A DNA stretch of 64,000 nt, from positions 43,785,885 through 43,849,884 of the forward strand of contig NC_045128.1 in NCBI RefSeq assembly GCF_007655135.1, given 5' to 3'. The DNA comes from Punica granatum. Lineage: Eukaryota > Streptophyta > Magnoliopsida > Myrtales > Lythraceae. Positions 1-12,838 of the stretch are shown here, piece by piece. Positions within the stretch are counted from its first letter, which is position 1; the number at the start of each line of letters is the position of its first letter. A program made the position numbers and the translations under genes. Under the pieces are notes generated by a model, which was not told the DNA's origin, did not search any database, and worked only from the letters and a program-made list of their open reading frames with translations.

Positions 1-75
1 TCTCTCTCTATCTTCCTTCTTCTCCCCATTCTGGAACTTTTTTTCTCCATCTGCTCTCCTTTCCTTTTATGGTAG

Positions 76-110
<35 letters not shown>

Positions 111-572
111 AGAAAGTCGCCATCGACGAGAATCGAAGGCGAGGGGTAAGCAGGCGAGTTAGCTAGGGTTTCTTGACTGAGCTGGGAGCTGCAAAGCTTT
201 AGGGTTTCCTAAAAATTTCCCCCTTTTCTTTCCCCTCTCTTCGCCTGAACTCGAGACGAGACATCGTCTTAGACCTAGCAGAAGCTCAAGTCCAGTTCCG
301 TACAGCTGCCGCCTTCTCCTTCCTGGCAGCTAGTGGTGAAAGTTCATGTCTTTCGGGTTTATTTACTGGTCTTTCCTTTTCTTTAGTTGAAGCCATCGAC
401 GAGAACGACAAGACCACTTCTTCCCTGCAGCAGAAGCCGAGACTTTTCCGGTGAGTTATTATTCATTTGAATTTTTTTTTCTTTTTTTTGCATTTTTTGG
501 CGATACCCCGATCATGGTTCCCCCCCTTGACGCGTGTTGGAGTGTGCTCGGCAGCATCGATCATCGTGGAAG
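1..572 (+). promoter_or_regulatory. Leader region and probable 5'UTR intron of the MADS-box gene
   Basis: Pyrimidine-rich leader with a (GT)n microsatellite at about 81-109. A GTGAGT donor at 451 follows a plausible leader exon. A T-rich tract and an acceptor AG at 553-554, just before the ATG at 573, define a likely 104-bp 5'UTR intron (451-554). The transcription start is not identifiable; the window may begin inside the promoter or leader. Confidence 0.55.
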
Positions 573-3500
573 ATGGTGAGAGGCAAGATTCAGATGAAGA
601 GGATCGAGAACGCCACGAGCAGGCAAGTCACCTTCTCGAAGCGGCGGAATGGTCTCCTCAAGAAAGCCTACGAGCTGTCCGTTCTGTGCGACGCCGAGGT
701 CGCCGTGATCATCTTCTCGCAAAAGGGAAGGCTTTACGAGTTTGCCAGCTCCGAGTAAGCTCCGTTTTACTTAACACCGACCGGCCCATGAATATGATGC
801 AATGAAGGGGGTATTTATGCAGCTTATATCTCGTCTCACACGCCATTCACCAGGCTGCAGATTACTTCAGTCAATTTCTGCCTCAAATGTTATGCGAAAT
901 ATATCTGCCATCTCTCTCGATAGCAATTTGTTTTGATTTTTATGTAATTTCATTTTTTTTATTCCTGCATTATTTCATGAGCTATCTCTTCTTTTTTCTT
1001 TTCCCCTTCAATTAGATCTCTAATCTAATATTGAGGCAAGTACTTAGATAATTAAAGTAAGTACTTGGATATTATTAGTACATGGAGTGTTAGTACAGTC
1101 TCTAGGAAGGTGGGTCTATAGTTGTTGGTATCCATTCATAGCGATACTGTCAAGGGCAGGCACAGATGGAATTCTTCTTTTGGTTCAACAAGTCAATTAC
1201 TTATTCAAAATCAAAGGAGGAATCTTGAAACCGAACTTCATTTTTAATAAGGCAATCCAATAGTACTGAATTTTTTCACCACAACATAAATATAATCTCT
1301 TGATGATGCATTTTGTTTCCATCAAAACCTCTCTCTTCCATCATTTGATGGGGAAAATTTGACTTTGGAGGCTGCAATAGCCGGTTTACATATATAAACT
1401 ACACGTGGAGTATTAGACAATCGTAGGTAGGAGGCTGTACTAATTCATGATAAATTGTGAATGCCTAAGATTTAGGGACTTCATCTACATCTGGCATAGG
1501 ATACTTACGGTTTGATGGAGTTCGTTTTCCATTCTAATTTGGAGTGTGGGAAGCTAGGTTATTGATCCTTTCTGTATATAGATATAGAATTTGCAGGTTC
1601 AAACCCTTCATGGAATTAGAAAGCACTTAATCTTCAAAAAGAACACAATAGTTTAAAAGTCTATTGAACTGTATACACTTAGTATTGAAGAACAATTACT
1701 GTGGACAAAGCCTTTAACCGCTCTATAGGACTTGGAACAACTTCACATCGTCAGTGAATTCCTCCTTGCAATCATTCTAAGACCTATAATTGGATATTCT
1801 CTTTACCCTTTTGAAGTGTATCTGTATTTGCTTGGCTTATATTACGCGATACTGACAAATAATGTGAACATATCAGCATACGAGAAACAATAGAACGCTA
1901 TAGTAGATATGCCAAGGATGTGCAGACATACAAGAGGGACATGGAATACCAGGTCTTGGTTAGTGCTCTTTATCTTTACATTTATCTCTTTGCACATTAA
2001 GTCAATCTTTCTTAAGAGCAATATCCCTACATGTTTTGCTTCCTAGTTGCATGGCTTGAGTCTTGAAGTTCGTGGTGCTTGGTGCAGTGATGCTTGAATT
2101 TATATAGTTAAGAGAACCTTTGATGAGAGAAAGTTCTCATAAATAAGATATGTATATGAAGCAAGAAAATTGGTAGAATCCATAGTAATTGAACCTACAA
2201 TCCAGAGTTGGTGAATTATGTTGGTTAGCTGAGGTACTTGATTGCGATGAATTCATTATGTTTGCAAAGAAGGTATGGAAATGAAGTGAAATGCAACTAG
2301 CGTGTAAGAAATGAAAAGCAACTACTGTATAAGAAGTAAGAACCGTAATGTTTTCTGATGCAGAAAAAATCTCAAGATCCCCGAGTCCCGATGCTTGATC
2401 TTCGTGTGTCAGCGGAGCTCACGTCTAAATTGCTTCTTCTTGTTTTCTTCCTTTTCATTTCTGTCCACTTGAGTCTTGACCCTTATTAGCAATTTGATGC
2501 TATTTCATTTTCCTTTTCCTTATACCAAACACAACCTTCTAGTAATCAGTTTAATGACTATAGTTATTTTGGTAACACTGCTAGAGGCTCCCTCAAAACC
2601 TCTTTCAATGTGAATGTAGCCCTATCTCTGCTCGCTTCAATTAGAGTAACATCACCTTATTAAAAATTTTGTAGATCAGATAAATGTTTGAGAGTGCAGC
2701 AAAGACAACTATGTCTTGGCAAACTTAGGAGATCCTCTTCAAGATGATGCTTTCTATGAGAGGATGGTAGAGAACGTGAAGATAGTGCACTTTGGAACTC
2801 CTTAGTGGGTCTTTCCGAAGGAAGATTTCACATTGGTGCATAACACTGTGGCATCACCTTACAACTTGTTTGGTTAGAGGAAATTAGAATGATTTTCCAA
2901 GTGGGAGGGAGATTAGAGGAAATTAGAAGGAGAGGAAAGTTGTCCATGATTAAATGTATATCCTCAACCCTCCAAATTTGGAGCTGGATTGATGAAAAAC
3001 AGTTAGGTCGGCTTCTTTTGTTCATAATAATGATGAAGCCTCGAAAGATAGGTATTTCAATCTATTTATTGATATAAATGTGTCCCATCTCCTGTCCTCT
3101 TCTCGCCTTCGGTAACATTGTCGAAGAAGGGAGAGTATTCTCCTCTCCTTTTAATATTTTGGTCACCTCTCTCCTCTTCTATACTTTCCCCTTCGTCGGT
3201 GAGTTGCATCCAAATGAAGTAGTAGAGGTTGCAAAGTGGAAACTGAATCCAAGCGAAATTAAAGCTAAGGTTCAACTTGAAAATCTTCCAGTGCGAAGAA
3301 CCTAAAAGACAAAAAGATTTAACTTTCATGCATAAGAAAGTTCTCGAGGGCTAAAGGAATTGCATTTGTTTTGATATATAGTTGCTGCTTGATCAGTATG
3401 TATTTCCTTGCTATATTTGGTATTTAGACATGTCTTTGTCTTTATTTTTGCTAAGTCCTGTTTGGTAAGTAAGAATGGAATGAAATGAATTTCTTATCCT

Positions 3501-6500
3501 TCTGCTCCATTTTTTATATGGTGTTACTCTTAAGAAATAGAAGGACCATTCCATTTAGAGGAAATATTTTCTTCAACTTGATAGAATAGTCTTTCCTTCA
3601 AAAAAGTTAATCGATGTCCATTTCACCATCTCTAATAAGTTTTATAAATATCATACGTTGTCTTCCAATTTCTTATATCTAAAACTATATATATATATAT
3701 ATAAACGATATTTTGATATATCAGTTCTTTATACTTAAATCCACTCTTTATATTCTCAAATTCAACTAAAAATTCATTATTTTTCTCAACACAATTAAAA
3801 TTCACATATGAGATCCATTCCGTTCCTTTTCATTCCTCCCGCGCATCAAACATGACTAAAGCTCATTGGTAAGTACTGCAATAGCAATTAGAGGCAAACT
3901 TGGATACTGTATAAATGCTTTATGTGATTCCTCTTGTGCATATATATGAGGAGAAATTCCTTTCAAATGGAGTTAGAGGAAATAGGGTGGTGAATTCCAA
4001 CTTTGGTATATATCATAAAAAAATGTGTTTTTACTACGGATTCTAAAGTGAATAACATCTTTCATTTCAAAACTTTTCTTCTCAATTTCATGCTTATATA
4101 AGTTGTAACTCCAAATTGTGATGTGGAATCCTAAAGACTTCAGCTATAGAATAAGGTAAAGAGACAAAAGTTTCTTGCAAGTACACATGCGGTTGGTTGT
4201 CCCTATCACTCTTCAAGACTAAATAAAGAAAGAAACTAAAGTTGCACCCCATAAATGAACTAGAAGAGAGCTGAGAAAGAATGTAATTGAACTATAACCT
4301 ATACTTTGAGGGAAAGAAAGAAGAATTTTAGTATGTCCAAGGCTCAAGAGGCAAGAGCCTAGGAGCCTCGCCACTATTGATTCAACTTAAGTTCCTTTCT
4401 TGCCCAAATCAATATCTCACAAGTCTTCCATTTCGCTTTACTAGTACCGATAGAATGACCAAATCTTTACATGCAGCATCTGAAGCATGAAACGGCAGAA
4501 ATGGAAAGGAAGATCGAGATCCTTGAAGTTTCTCAAAGGTTCATCCGTTGACCGGGGATATAAACTTCTTCCAATGCTGTATTTTCTTTACTCTCTTAAA
4601 CTCTAAGTTTGGAAGTTTTTTGACATTATTTTTTCAGGAAGCTTTTAGGCCAAGGTTTGGGGTCATGCTCCATGGAGGAGCTCCATGAGATGGACTCGCA
4701 GCTAGAGCGAAGCTTGAGCAGTGTTAGAGCCAGAAAGGTGCATAAAATCTTCCATAGATGTAATCTCTTGAATGAGTAGTTTAAAAAAGTTCTTGGTGAA
4801 ATAATCTTTTATATGACCGTCGAAGTGGAAATATCGAGCTCTTTCTCTATAATGAGAAACAATTCACGTAGGACCGATATTAAGTTCATTCGAAAAAGAT
4901 ACTCTTTCTGAATGACATCCTTAGTGACATGGTTGAGGCAAGTTGGAGCAGTTATAATTGTTCCTCACTCACTGAGTGTGGTTACTTTGAGCCTCGCAAC
5001 TTTGACTTTGAGGTCTAGCTCTCTCTTTCCGCTGCTCGCCTGAGTCCCTTGCACCTTTCTTTGGTTGCATCTCATTTATAAGGAGAGGAAATAATTCTCT
5101 TTCTTGCTTGGAAATATTTTAGGTTAAGTTTGGTGCAATGGAATCGAAAGGAATGGAATAGAATAAATATTTCATCATTTCCTCTAATTTTTTTTTTTAT
5201 CTCTTTTATGAGTTGGAGAGAGTATTCTATTAGAATGATATTTCTTTTCTAATTTGATGTAATGTTATTTCCTTAAAAAAACTAAAGTAATGTTCATTCC
5301 ATCATTTCAACTCGCTTTATTTAAGTATGATATATATTTTTAAGGTTCATATATCTTAATATACGTATAAATTGCAATTTTGATAAATAAGTTCATTATT
5401 TTTAATTAGATACATCCACATTTTCAAATTCAATTAGAAAACAATAAATTTTCTTTCAATAAAAGTGTATTTCACATTGTAAAACCCATTCCGTTCCTTT
5501 TCATATCATTCCGGCATACCAAACGTGGCCTTAGTCAGAATGTATTCATGTTATTTGAGATAAAATAATAATTTGGATGGTATAGGAATGCATAAAATCC
5601 CATGGTAGTCATTCAACTTCCTGTCCTCCATCTCTCCTCGCTTCCGAAGAGAACTTACAGTAGAAGTTAATGATGTATTCGCTGAATTCCTCCTTTTCAA
5701 TCCCTAGAAAATCCTTGTCTCCGAAGATTGCAAACAAATATCCACTTCACTCATAGAGGTAGGCTGGCAGTTGTTTCTTTTTCATTTGGGCATCCGCAAT
5801 TGTGAGAGAGACACCTATAATTAACTTAATTCTGCATTGCTGATGTCCATATTAGGCCAATGGTCAATGCCTCCATGACTGTTGGCTTCTTCAGAAAGCA
5901 GTAGCACTGCAAGTTACTATTTTTACGTTACTGTCTTACATTTATACGACGAAGCTTACTGAAAGCTAATTCAGTAAGCTATAGTTAATTGCTTAGGCGT
6001 ATTACATATTAGATATATAGTCTCCAACAACCCTCTTTTTGAAAACCTTTATTGCAACATGCAAATGTAATAAGGAACTTTTTGAAATATGATATTTTAA
6101 GAGTGCAAAAGTACAGTACAGTTATATTCGTGGCCTTAATTAGAATGGTGCTGGATGACAAGGTTAATGGTATCTATCTCAACTGTAAATGTGTGCGTCT
6201 GTTGTGCAGGCTCAGTTGTTTAATGAGCAAAAGAGACAATTGGAGGCGAAGGTAAGTGATTTAGGGCTCCAAATGAGACCTGTTGAAAGTTTCGTTTGCA
6301 GCTTTTTGGTTCTCATTAATCCGTGTTTTGCGCATTATTTTTCCCCTTTCTCTAGGAGAAGCTCCTGCTAGAAGAAAATGCGAGACTGCATGCAAAGGTG
6401 AAACCTCTCTCTCTCTCCCTGGTTCAATCGCGTGCGTGTGTGTGTGTGTGTCTGTTGCCCGTATATAGTCATTGTGGGATGTTCCATTTGATATGTTTCT

Positions 6501-6999
6501 ATGCGATGTTTGGTACTAGCATATAGAAGTCTCTTAGCATCATCATTTGCAATGCAACCCTTTTATTCTCCACTGCGTTCCTAATTCGTCACATGTTGCT
6601 ATTATTGGAAGCTCTAGCATCACATATCGACGAAGAGGCCACGGGGCTCTTGCTACCTCCGAGGTGTGTTTAGGATTTGTAAAAGATGGGATGACAAGGG
6701 AATATTGAAAGGGATAGCATGCACATTATAGAGTCATGGAACTACATTCCCTTTCCATTCTAACTTATATGCTGAATAAGGGCAAATGCTTTTTTAAGGC
6801 TATTTTGGCAATAAACATTTTTGCGTACTCTGCGAATTGGCAGTGCAGTGAGAATCACCGGGAGACGAGATCAGCGTCTCAAGAGAGAGGAGCAATCTAC
6901 CGGTTGAGCAGCAATGGTCCTTATGGGCTCGATGTCGAGACAGAACTGTTCATCGGGCTTCCAGAAATGCGGTATTCAAAGCAGCAGCAACAGCAATAG
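573..6999 (+). CDS. MADS-box transcription factor, SOC1 clade (AGL42/AGL71/AGL72-like)
   Basis: MIKC-type MADS-domain transcription factor, expected to act as a nuclear dimer binding CArG boxes; SOC1-clade members control flowering, and AGL42 also flower senescence and abscission. Coding exons: 573-754, 1877-1952, 4477-4538, 4638-4737, 6210-6251, 6356-6397, 6844-6999. The sizes 182/76/62/100/42/42 plus a last exon are typical of MIKC genes. All junctions are GT-AG and in frame, giving 219 aa. Residues 1-60 are the MADS domain (starts [20 protein letters not shown]); about 88-170 form the K-box, with [16 protein letters not shown] at 107-122. Residues 199-208 ([10 protein letters not shown]) are the SOC1-clade C-terminal motif. 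QKGRLYEF and KAQLFNEQ favour AGL42-like over SOC1 itself. The start is the ATG of the MADS domain; nothing in frame upstream is plausible. The C-terminus ends in five glutamines. Introns 2 and 4 carry MITEs. Confidence 0.95.
3455..3856. mobile_element. Tourist/PIF-Harbinger-like MITE in MADS intron 2
   Basis: About 400 bp, AT-rich and non-coding. The ends are imperfect inverted repeats (left starts GTCCTGTTTGGT; the right end reversed reads GTCATGTTTGAT), followed by similar GGAATGAAA-type subterminal sequence on both sides. A 3-bp direct repeat TAA flanks it (3452-3454 and 3857-3859), as expected for PIF/Harbinger-type insertions. Superfamily assignment is inferred from TSD and termini only. 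Confidence 0.6.
5122..5530. mobile_element. Second Tourist-like MITE, MADS intron 4
   Basis: About 409 bp, AT-rich. Left end GGTTAAGTTTGGT and right end (reversed) GGCCACGTTTGGT form an imperfect terminal inverted repeat. A TTA target duplication flanks it (5119-5121 and 5531-5533). The right arm contains CCCATTCCGTTCCTTTTCAT, nearly the same as the right arm of the 3455-3856 element, so both probably belong to one family. Confidence 0.6.
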
Positions 7000-8635
7000 C
7001 ACCAGCAACAACCGCAGAAGCAAAGGAATCAGCCCCCACCAATCACCTTCACCAAAACTTGATGATTGCTACCTTTCGTTTCTCCAATTTCACCTTTCAA
7101 CCAATAATGGAGCTTTCTGATATCAATTTAGCTAGCTAGGGTTTTGGCCAGGCATAAGCAATAAGAGGCCAGGGAGCGTAATAATTCAGGGAGGATACAT
7201 GCGTATATCATACGCTTGCTGCTTTGAACTTCAGTCATGTATGTATGTAGTTCATGTGTCTACATGTAATTAGGCAGCCCTTTTCTTAGTTTCGTTTGTT
7301 CTCCACCAATGTTGTCGTTTGATTTTTGCATCGTATGATCATTAATGACAAAATATACCTCTCGCGAGTTATACGCCAATCCTCTTCTACTTGCTCTTTA
7401 TAATAATAATAATAATAATAATATCTCTTGAAATTTATTATTAGTAGTACTAGGCAATTACCCGTGCGATACCGCGGGATAAAAAAAATTAGTTATTAGA
7501 TTATAAAATTGATCAAATATATGTTTGTTTTTGTTTTTGTCAGTAACTAATAAAATTTAGAAGTTTTTCAATACATTAATTTTTATATCCAATTTTAAAC
7601 TTATGATTAATAATAAAAATAAATTAAAATATTGGTACGTATAAATAGATATAAAATGTTAGAATATATTCTTAAAAGGAAGATGTTTATAAATAGGAGG
7701 GAAGGGTTTTGTATATACAAATACAATAGTTGACAAATCACATATTAGAAATATGTAAGAGTTTTGTCTCTTAATTAATATTGGGATGGGGATGTTAAAA
7801 ATAAGAAATGAAAAGAAAAGGAGTGAAAGTAAAATAAAGTTATACATTTTAGAGGTTTTATTTTTTTATTTGTGTAATGTATATAAGTATTTGTAATTTC
7901 TCATGTAATAGTTGTTATACATTGCACGTAGATGAAATATCGACTAATTCATTAAGAATGATTATCGTAGCATGTTTCAATAAGTTGTTTTGAAATAATA
8001 CCGACCAATAACAGTATTCCGAGATGAATCTTAAATATCAATTAATTAAGAATTATGAGAAAGGTAAAAATGAAATTATTACAAGTCGAGAACAACCGAT
8101 TCAACTGCTAGTTTGACTATTGTTTATTATTATTTTAATAAATTATAAGGAATTCTACGATTATTTAATTTAAATTTAGAATAATTAATAAAGTCATCAA
8201 TTATAATATTCATTTAAATTTGGAAATTGTAGTTGCATGACTGTTGGTATAAAGATCCTGAAATATATATCACAAGTAACACAATAACGTTGATAAATGG
8301 TATCCAAATATTCTAGATTTTAATTTTACAAAATCATTTTTATACAAAGATCAATTTGCAATATATACCTAAATTTGGGAAAAAATTTCTTGGAATAATT
8401 GGTTCGGGCCGGTTGAGCGAACAAGTCAATTGGATTACTCGCTACATTGTCCATACATGTTTAAAAACCCACGAAAAATAGGAATTCTTTTAAAATAATT
8501 GAAAATTAAAAACAATTAAAAAAACGAGAACCTTGCAAGTGTAATCGAGTGACTTAAACTTCTGACCAAAGGGCAAATAAAGTCAACGCCAACCAGCTCA
8601 ACTCACTACCATTTGTGGCCTAGGTTTTTGTTATA
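7000..8635. other. 3' region of the MADS gene and AT-rich intergenic DNA
   Basis: The MADS 3'UTR probably ends before about 7400; an (AAT)n run lies at about 7401-7422. At 7450-7482 a short GC-rich stretch (ACCCGTGCGATACCGCGGGAT) can form a small hairpin in otherwise AT-rich sequence and resembles terminal sequences of some plant repeats. The rest, to 8635, is AT-rich with no supportable gene. Confidence 0.5.
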
Positions 8636-8647
8636 CATATTTAAATA

Positions 8648-9439
8648 GGAAAAAGCAATTTGCCCTCAAGTTTTGAGAGTGATAAAGATTTGCCTCCTCA
8701 CCTTTCAAAAACCTCTATGGGAAATAGGCACTTTGCCCTCTCGATTAAAATTATAACGAAATTATTTATAATAATAATAATAACTTTTTTTTAAAAAAAA
8801 AGAAAGAAATCGAAGTTGGGGGTGGGGGAGACCCACCGGCCATCCCACCCGCTAATTGGCGTCGTCGGCGAATTGGCGACAACGATCTCGATAGTGGGGT
8901 GGCCGGCAGGGGCTCCCCTACCCCCAATTACGAATTATCCCAATTAGAATTTATAAAATTAAGTTTATGGAAATGCCAACTAGGATTCCCAAAATCGGGG
9001 ATGGAGAACCCCTGTCGGCTACCCCATCCCCGAGATCAAAGTCTTTGGGGGGTTTTGTTCCAGTCGAGGACATCGATCGGGGGATGAAGTAGCCAACGAG
9101 GGCTCCCTTGCCCCCGATTACGGGAAACCCAATCGAGATTTCCAAAAATCTAATTTCAAAAATTCCCATTAGGATTCCCATAATCGGGGGTGGGGGAGCC
9201 CCTGCCAGCAATGCTGATTAAGGGGTGGGGTGGCTGGCGGGCCTCCCCCACCCTCAACCTCCGATTTCTTTCTTCTTATTATTATTATAAATGATTTCAT
9301 CTGGATTTGGCTAAAATTTTAATTGAGGGGGTACAATGCTTATTTTCCATAGTGGTTTGGAGGTAATGTATAACTTTTGAAAGGTGAAAAGGGCAAACCT
9401 TTATCACCCTCAAAGGTCGAGGACAAATTGCTTTTTGCT
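8648..9439. mobile_element. Foldback (Mutator-like) element with long inverted repeats
   Basis: About 790 bp. The left arm (AAAAAGCAATTTGCCCTCAA and about 170 bp more) is repeated in inverse orientation at the right end. Homology continues inward through GATAAAG, CACCTTTCAAAA and an (AAT)n tract to GC-rich sequence. The flanking direct repeat CATATTTAAATA (8636-8647, 9440-9451) is of Mutator-like size. The GC-rich core contains two diverged copies of a unit of about 120 bp (about 8909-9030 and 9098-9215) with paired phrases such as CCCCCAATTACG/CCCCCGATTACG. No transposase ORF is present, so it is non-autonomous. Confidence 0.7.
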
Positions 9440-9456
9440 CATATTTAAATATAAAA

Positions 9457-10111
9457 GGAAAAAAGACAAAAATCCTCATTGTGATTTGGAGTCGAGACAA
9501 ATCACACCATGTTCTTTTGTTTGGAACAATTAGCCTCTCTTGTGGTTTGCTTCGTTAGACATAGGGGGTTACGGCGTTAATTTTTTTTCCATTTTCAGTC
9601 CTCAATCTTTAGTCTTTTAATCATTTTGGTCATAAATCGTTTTCTTTTATCATTTATATCCACAACTTTCCATTTTGTTTTTTTTTAGTTCTATAAGAAA
9701 AATCGAAGGGGGAGGGAGTTAGGATCACCGATTGGCGGCCCCAATCCCGAATTGACCGGGGACTTCGACTCGGGGTCCCCAGTTGATTTGGGGTTGGGGC
9801 CGCCAATCGGCGCCCTCGATGGAGGGTTCGGGGTCGCCGATTGGCAGCCCCGACTCCCTCCCCCTTCGATTTTTCTTTATAGAACTAAAATGAAACAGAA
9901 TGGAAAGTTGATAGGAATGATGAAAGAAAAAGATTTAAGACCAAAATGATTAAAAGGCTAAAAATTGAGGACTGAAAATGGAAAAAATTAATGTCGTAGC
10001 CCCCTATGTCTAACGGAGCAAATCACAGGGGGGACTAATTGTCCCAAACAAAAGAACATGGTGCGATTTGTCCTGACCTCAAACCATAATGGGGATTTTT
10101 GTCTTTTTCCC
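9457..10111. mobile_element. Second foldback (Mutator-like) element, abutting the first
   Basis: About 655 bp with arms of roughly 230 bp. The left arm (AAAAAAGACAAAAATCCTCA, CCATGTTCTTTTGTTTGGAA, GTTAGACATAGGGGG) recurs in inverse orientation at the right end. A 9-bp direct repeat AATATAAAA flanks it (9448-9456, 10112-10120). The core is GC-rich with repeated GCCGATTGGC-type phrases. Its left target duplication overlaps the right target duplication of the preceding element. Non-coding and non-autonomous. Confidence 0.7.
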
Positions 10112-10793
10112 AATATAAAAAGGGAAGGAAATTCATACAAATGGAAAAAAGAACAGTATGATTGATTTAAACGGTTCGACGCTTGTTCCGTTTAAGCAAA
10201 CTCTTGAGATTGAGTCTTTATGAATGTAAAAAATTCATATTGGGATAGCTTTACTTTTAGTGGGCCGACCCGACTCTATTAGATTAGTCATGGCTCAATT
10301 GGATTTCCAAATATCAGGGTTGACAAAGAAAAAGAGCCCAAATGGGACCTATAATCACTTCTTAGTAATAATAACAATAATAATAATAATAATAATTGTA
10401 TTGGGGTTAATCGTGGGCCAAGAGACTCTTGTCTCGATTATTGTGGGCCGGGATTATTGCAGCTGTAGAGGCCCATATGACAGGACAAGCACCATGGCCC
10501 TGCGTTTCCACCACATCTGAATCCTAACACGCTATTATGTTGTAAGATAGTCGTGAAAGAACTCAACATCTCTCCAGAGGCAACATCTCCCTCATTATCA
10601 TGTGACTATTCATATTACGACTAATGCAGTCATCAGAAAAGGTTATCGTGGCATTCAAAGACGGGAATATGCACACCAAGTAATTGGATGGCTCAGTGCA
10701 GAAATAATGAACACTCTTAAACAGAATGAGAACTTCCTTACACATAATCCCGGAACAGAGAAGGCAGAAAGTTTTGAATTTGCATTCTCAATC
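10112..10793. other. Intergenic spacer between foldback elements and the coiled-coil gene
   Basis: Contains an (AAT)n microsatellite at about 10370-10396 and the 3'UTR side of the minus-strand gene ending at 10794. No other coding potential is convincing. Confidence 0.4.
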
Positions 10794-12807
10794 TCAAGTT
10801 CTACCGTCCACATCAAACCCAGCCCCAGTCCAGCCAGGCCCTGAATTCTTACCTTTCGGAACTGCCCCGATCCCCTTCCCTCTTCCATGGAACTGGATCT
10901 TGTTCTTTGCCCTGCCTTCTCCCTCAATTGGAGACTCTTGATTTTGTCTGTTTGTGGCTCTAGAATCCCCAGAACTTCCTTTTTTATCTGTATTTTCAGT
11001 TATTCCACTAGCTTCTGACATGCGAGGAACTGAGGAAGCACCCTGGCTGGTACCACTTTCAACAGATTGCACTGGTTTCCCATCCTATCAGATAAAATGA
11101 AGAAAGCTCATTAGAGATTTCCGATTTGATCCACAGATAAATAGAAAAGTCGAAACACATAAACCGAGTATCTCATGTTGTATATAAGAGTTGGCTACTA
11201 CAAGCTGAAAGAACTTTGATCATGAAAATCACTTATGCTGGACTTGAAGCATAAAAGCAGAAGTAAAAGATTCTTACCAGAGTGACAGATGATGATCTAC
11301 TTGGATTAAGAGCTGCAAGTCGTCTTTTCAATTCCTCCAGTCTAGAATACTGAGAGTTACTGCTTTCTTGAACCTGTCAAGCACAAACACTGTCAGAGAT
11401 GTGGAATGGGCATTTCGGTCACATATCCCATTAACAAATCAAGTACCAGATTTGATAGGTCTTCGCACAGCTTCTGCTTCAATGCTTCCTCCTCCTTGAC
11501 CACCTTTGATGCTGCTTCCCAGGCCTAAAAAGTTTCAGTATAAGATATCAACAGAGGGAAGGAGGATTCAAGGTAACAATCTGGGGCTACAACTCTTACT
11601 AAGAGATATTCCATTCCATGGACCTGTTGATGTTCCCAAGACCTAATCTCTCCCTTTACTAAGCAAGACTTAACGCTAACCTGGGAAATTAACTATTTCT
11701 AACATAATTCTTGCACATCTAGTTACATGAAAGATGGAATACATGAATCCATTCTTCAGAAAGTGAAATTTGAGGTGCAAAAGCTTTGTTTCCAGTTGAG
11801 ACTGAGAATGAAGCTCCAATAACTTAGTTGGACGTCAAGAAGTCATTGTCCAAACTAAAAAGATTTCAATTCAAACACCACGGTCAACTAGGTTTAGTTG
11901 AATGATGGCAATCCGGACAGGAAATCCATAAAAAGACCAACCCCTCAAGGTAATCGTTGGATGATGGGCAAAGAAGATTGCAAAGAGTAAAAGCGAGCAA
12001 GGGAGAGCAGAACCAGCTGAGCTGCAATTGAAAGCAACAAATTACCTTTTGTGCCTGTTCTTCCTTCTGCTTCGCCACTCGAATTCTTTCAGTTGAAGCC
12101 TGTATTTTCTTTCTCAAGAGCTCGAGTGCTTCATGGGCGAACCATAGATGAGAAAATCACTCCTCTATATGTATCAGAACAAAAACTCATTGAAGCAAAT
12201 ATTATCAGAACAAGAAGTTAGTTGGACCAACCTGCTTTCTTTGGTCCAGCAGTCAGCTTCATTTCCATGGAAAGATTCGCCAGCTCCCGTTCGACATCAC
12301 GAATCTTAGAGTAGTTTTCTTGAATGTATCTGAAAGAGATAAGCAATGGAATGTGAAAGGCGAGTTCTCTCTCAACGTGAACATATGCATTAGCAAATTC
12401 AGTCTTGGCATCTTTCAGCAATTGAATAGAGGTCCCAGACCAGACCAGAAATAGTATATCATGAGAACAGCAAAGAAGGCATCGATGATAAAAGGCGGCT
12501 GCACACCAGATTATAGATAAATGCGAAAATAGAATACACAAGTAATCAACAATGACAAGACTTTTCAATTCAATCAGCAATATGTTTCCACTACTCGAAT
12601 CATAGTCGAGCTTAAATTAGGAGAACTACATTAAAAAAAAAAAAAAAAAAAGAGCGGGGGATGACGAGACGTACTTCTTCAGTTGAAGCTGTTCTTCCTC
12701 GATTATCTGCCACAGAATGGAAAAACCGAATCACCAGCCAGAACATCCAAAAATATATATATATATATATAGGGGGAACAGATGAAAGCCAGATAAAATT
12801 CAAGGCC

Positions 12808-12838
<31 letters not shown>

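Noticed and set aside
467..805. 112-codon ORF over the first MADS exon.
   Set aside because: It is in another frame than the MADS domain and is a shadow of it.
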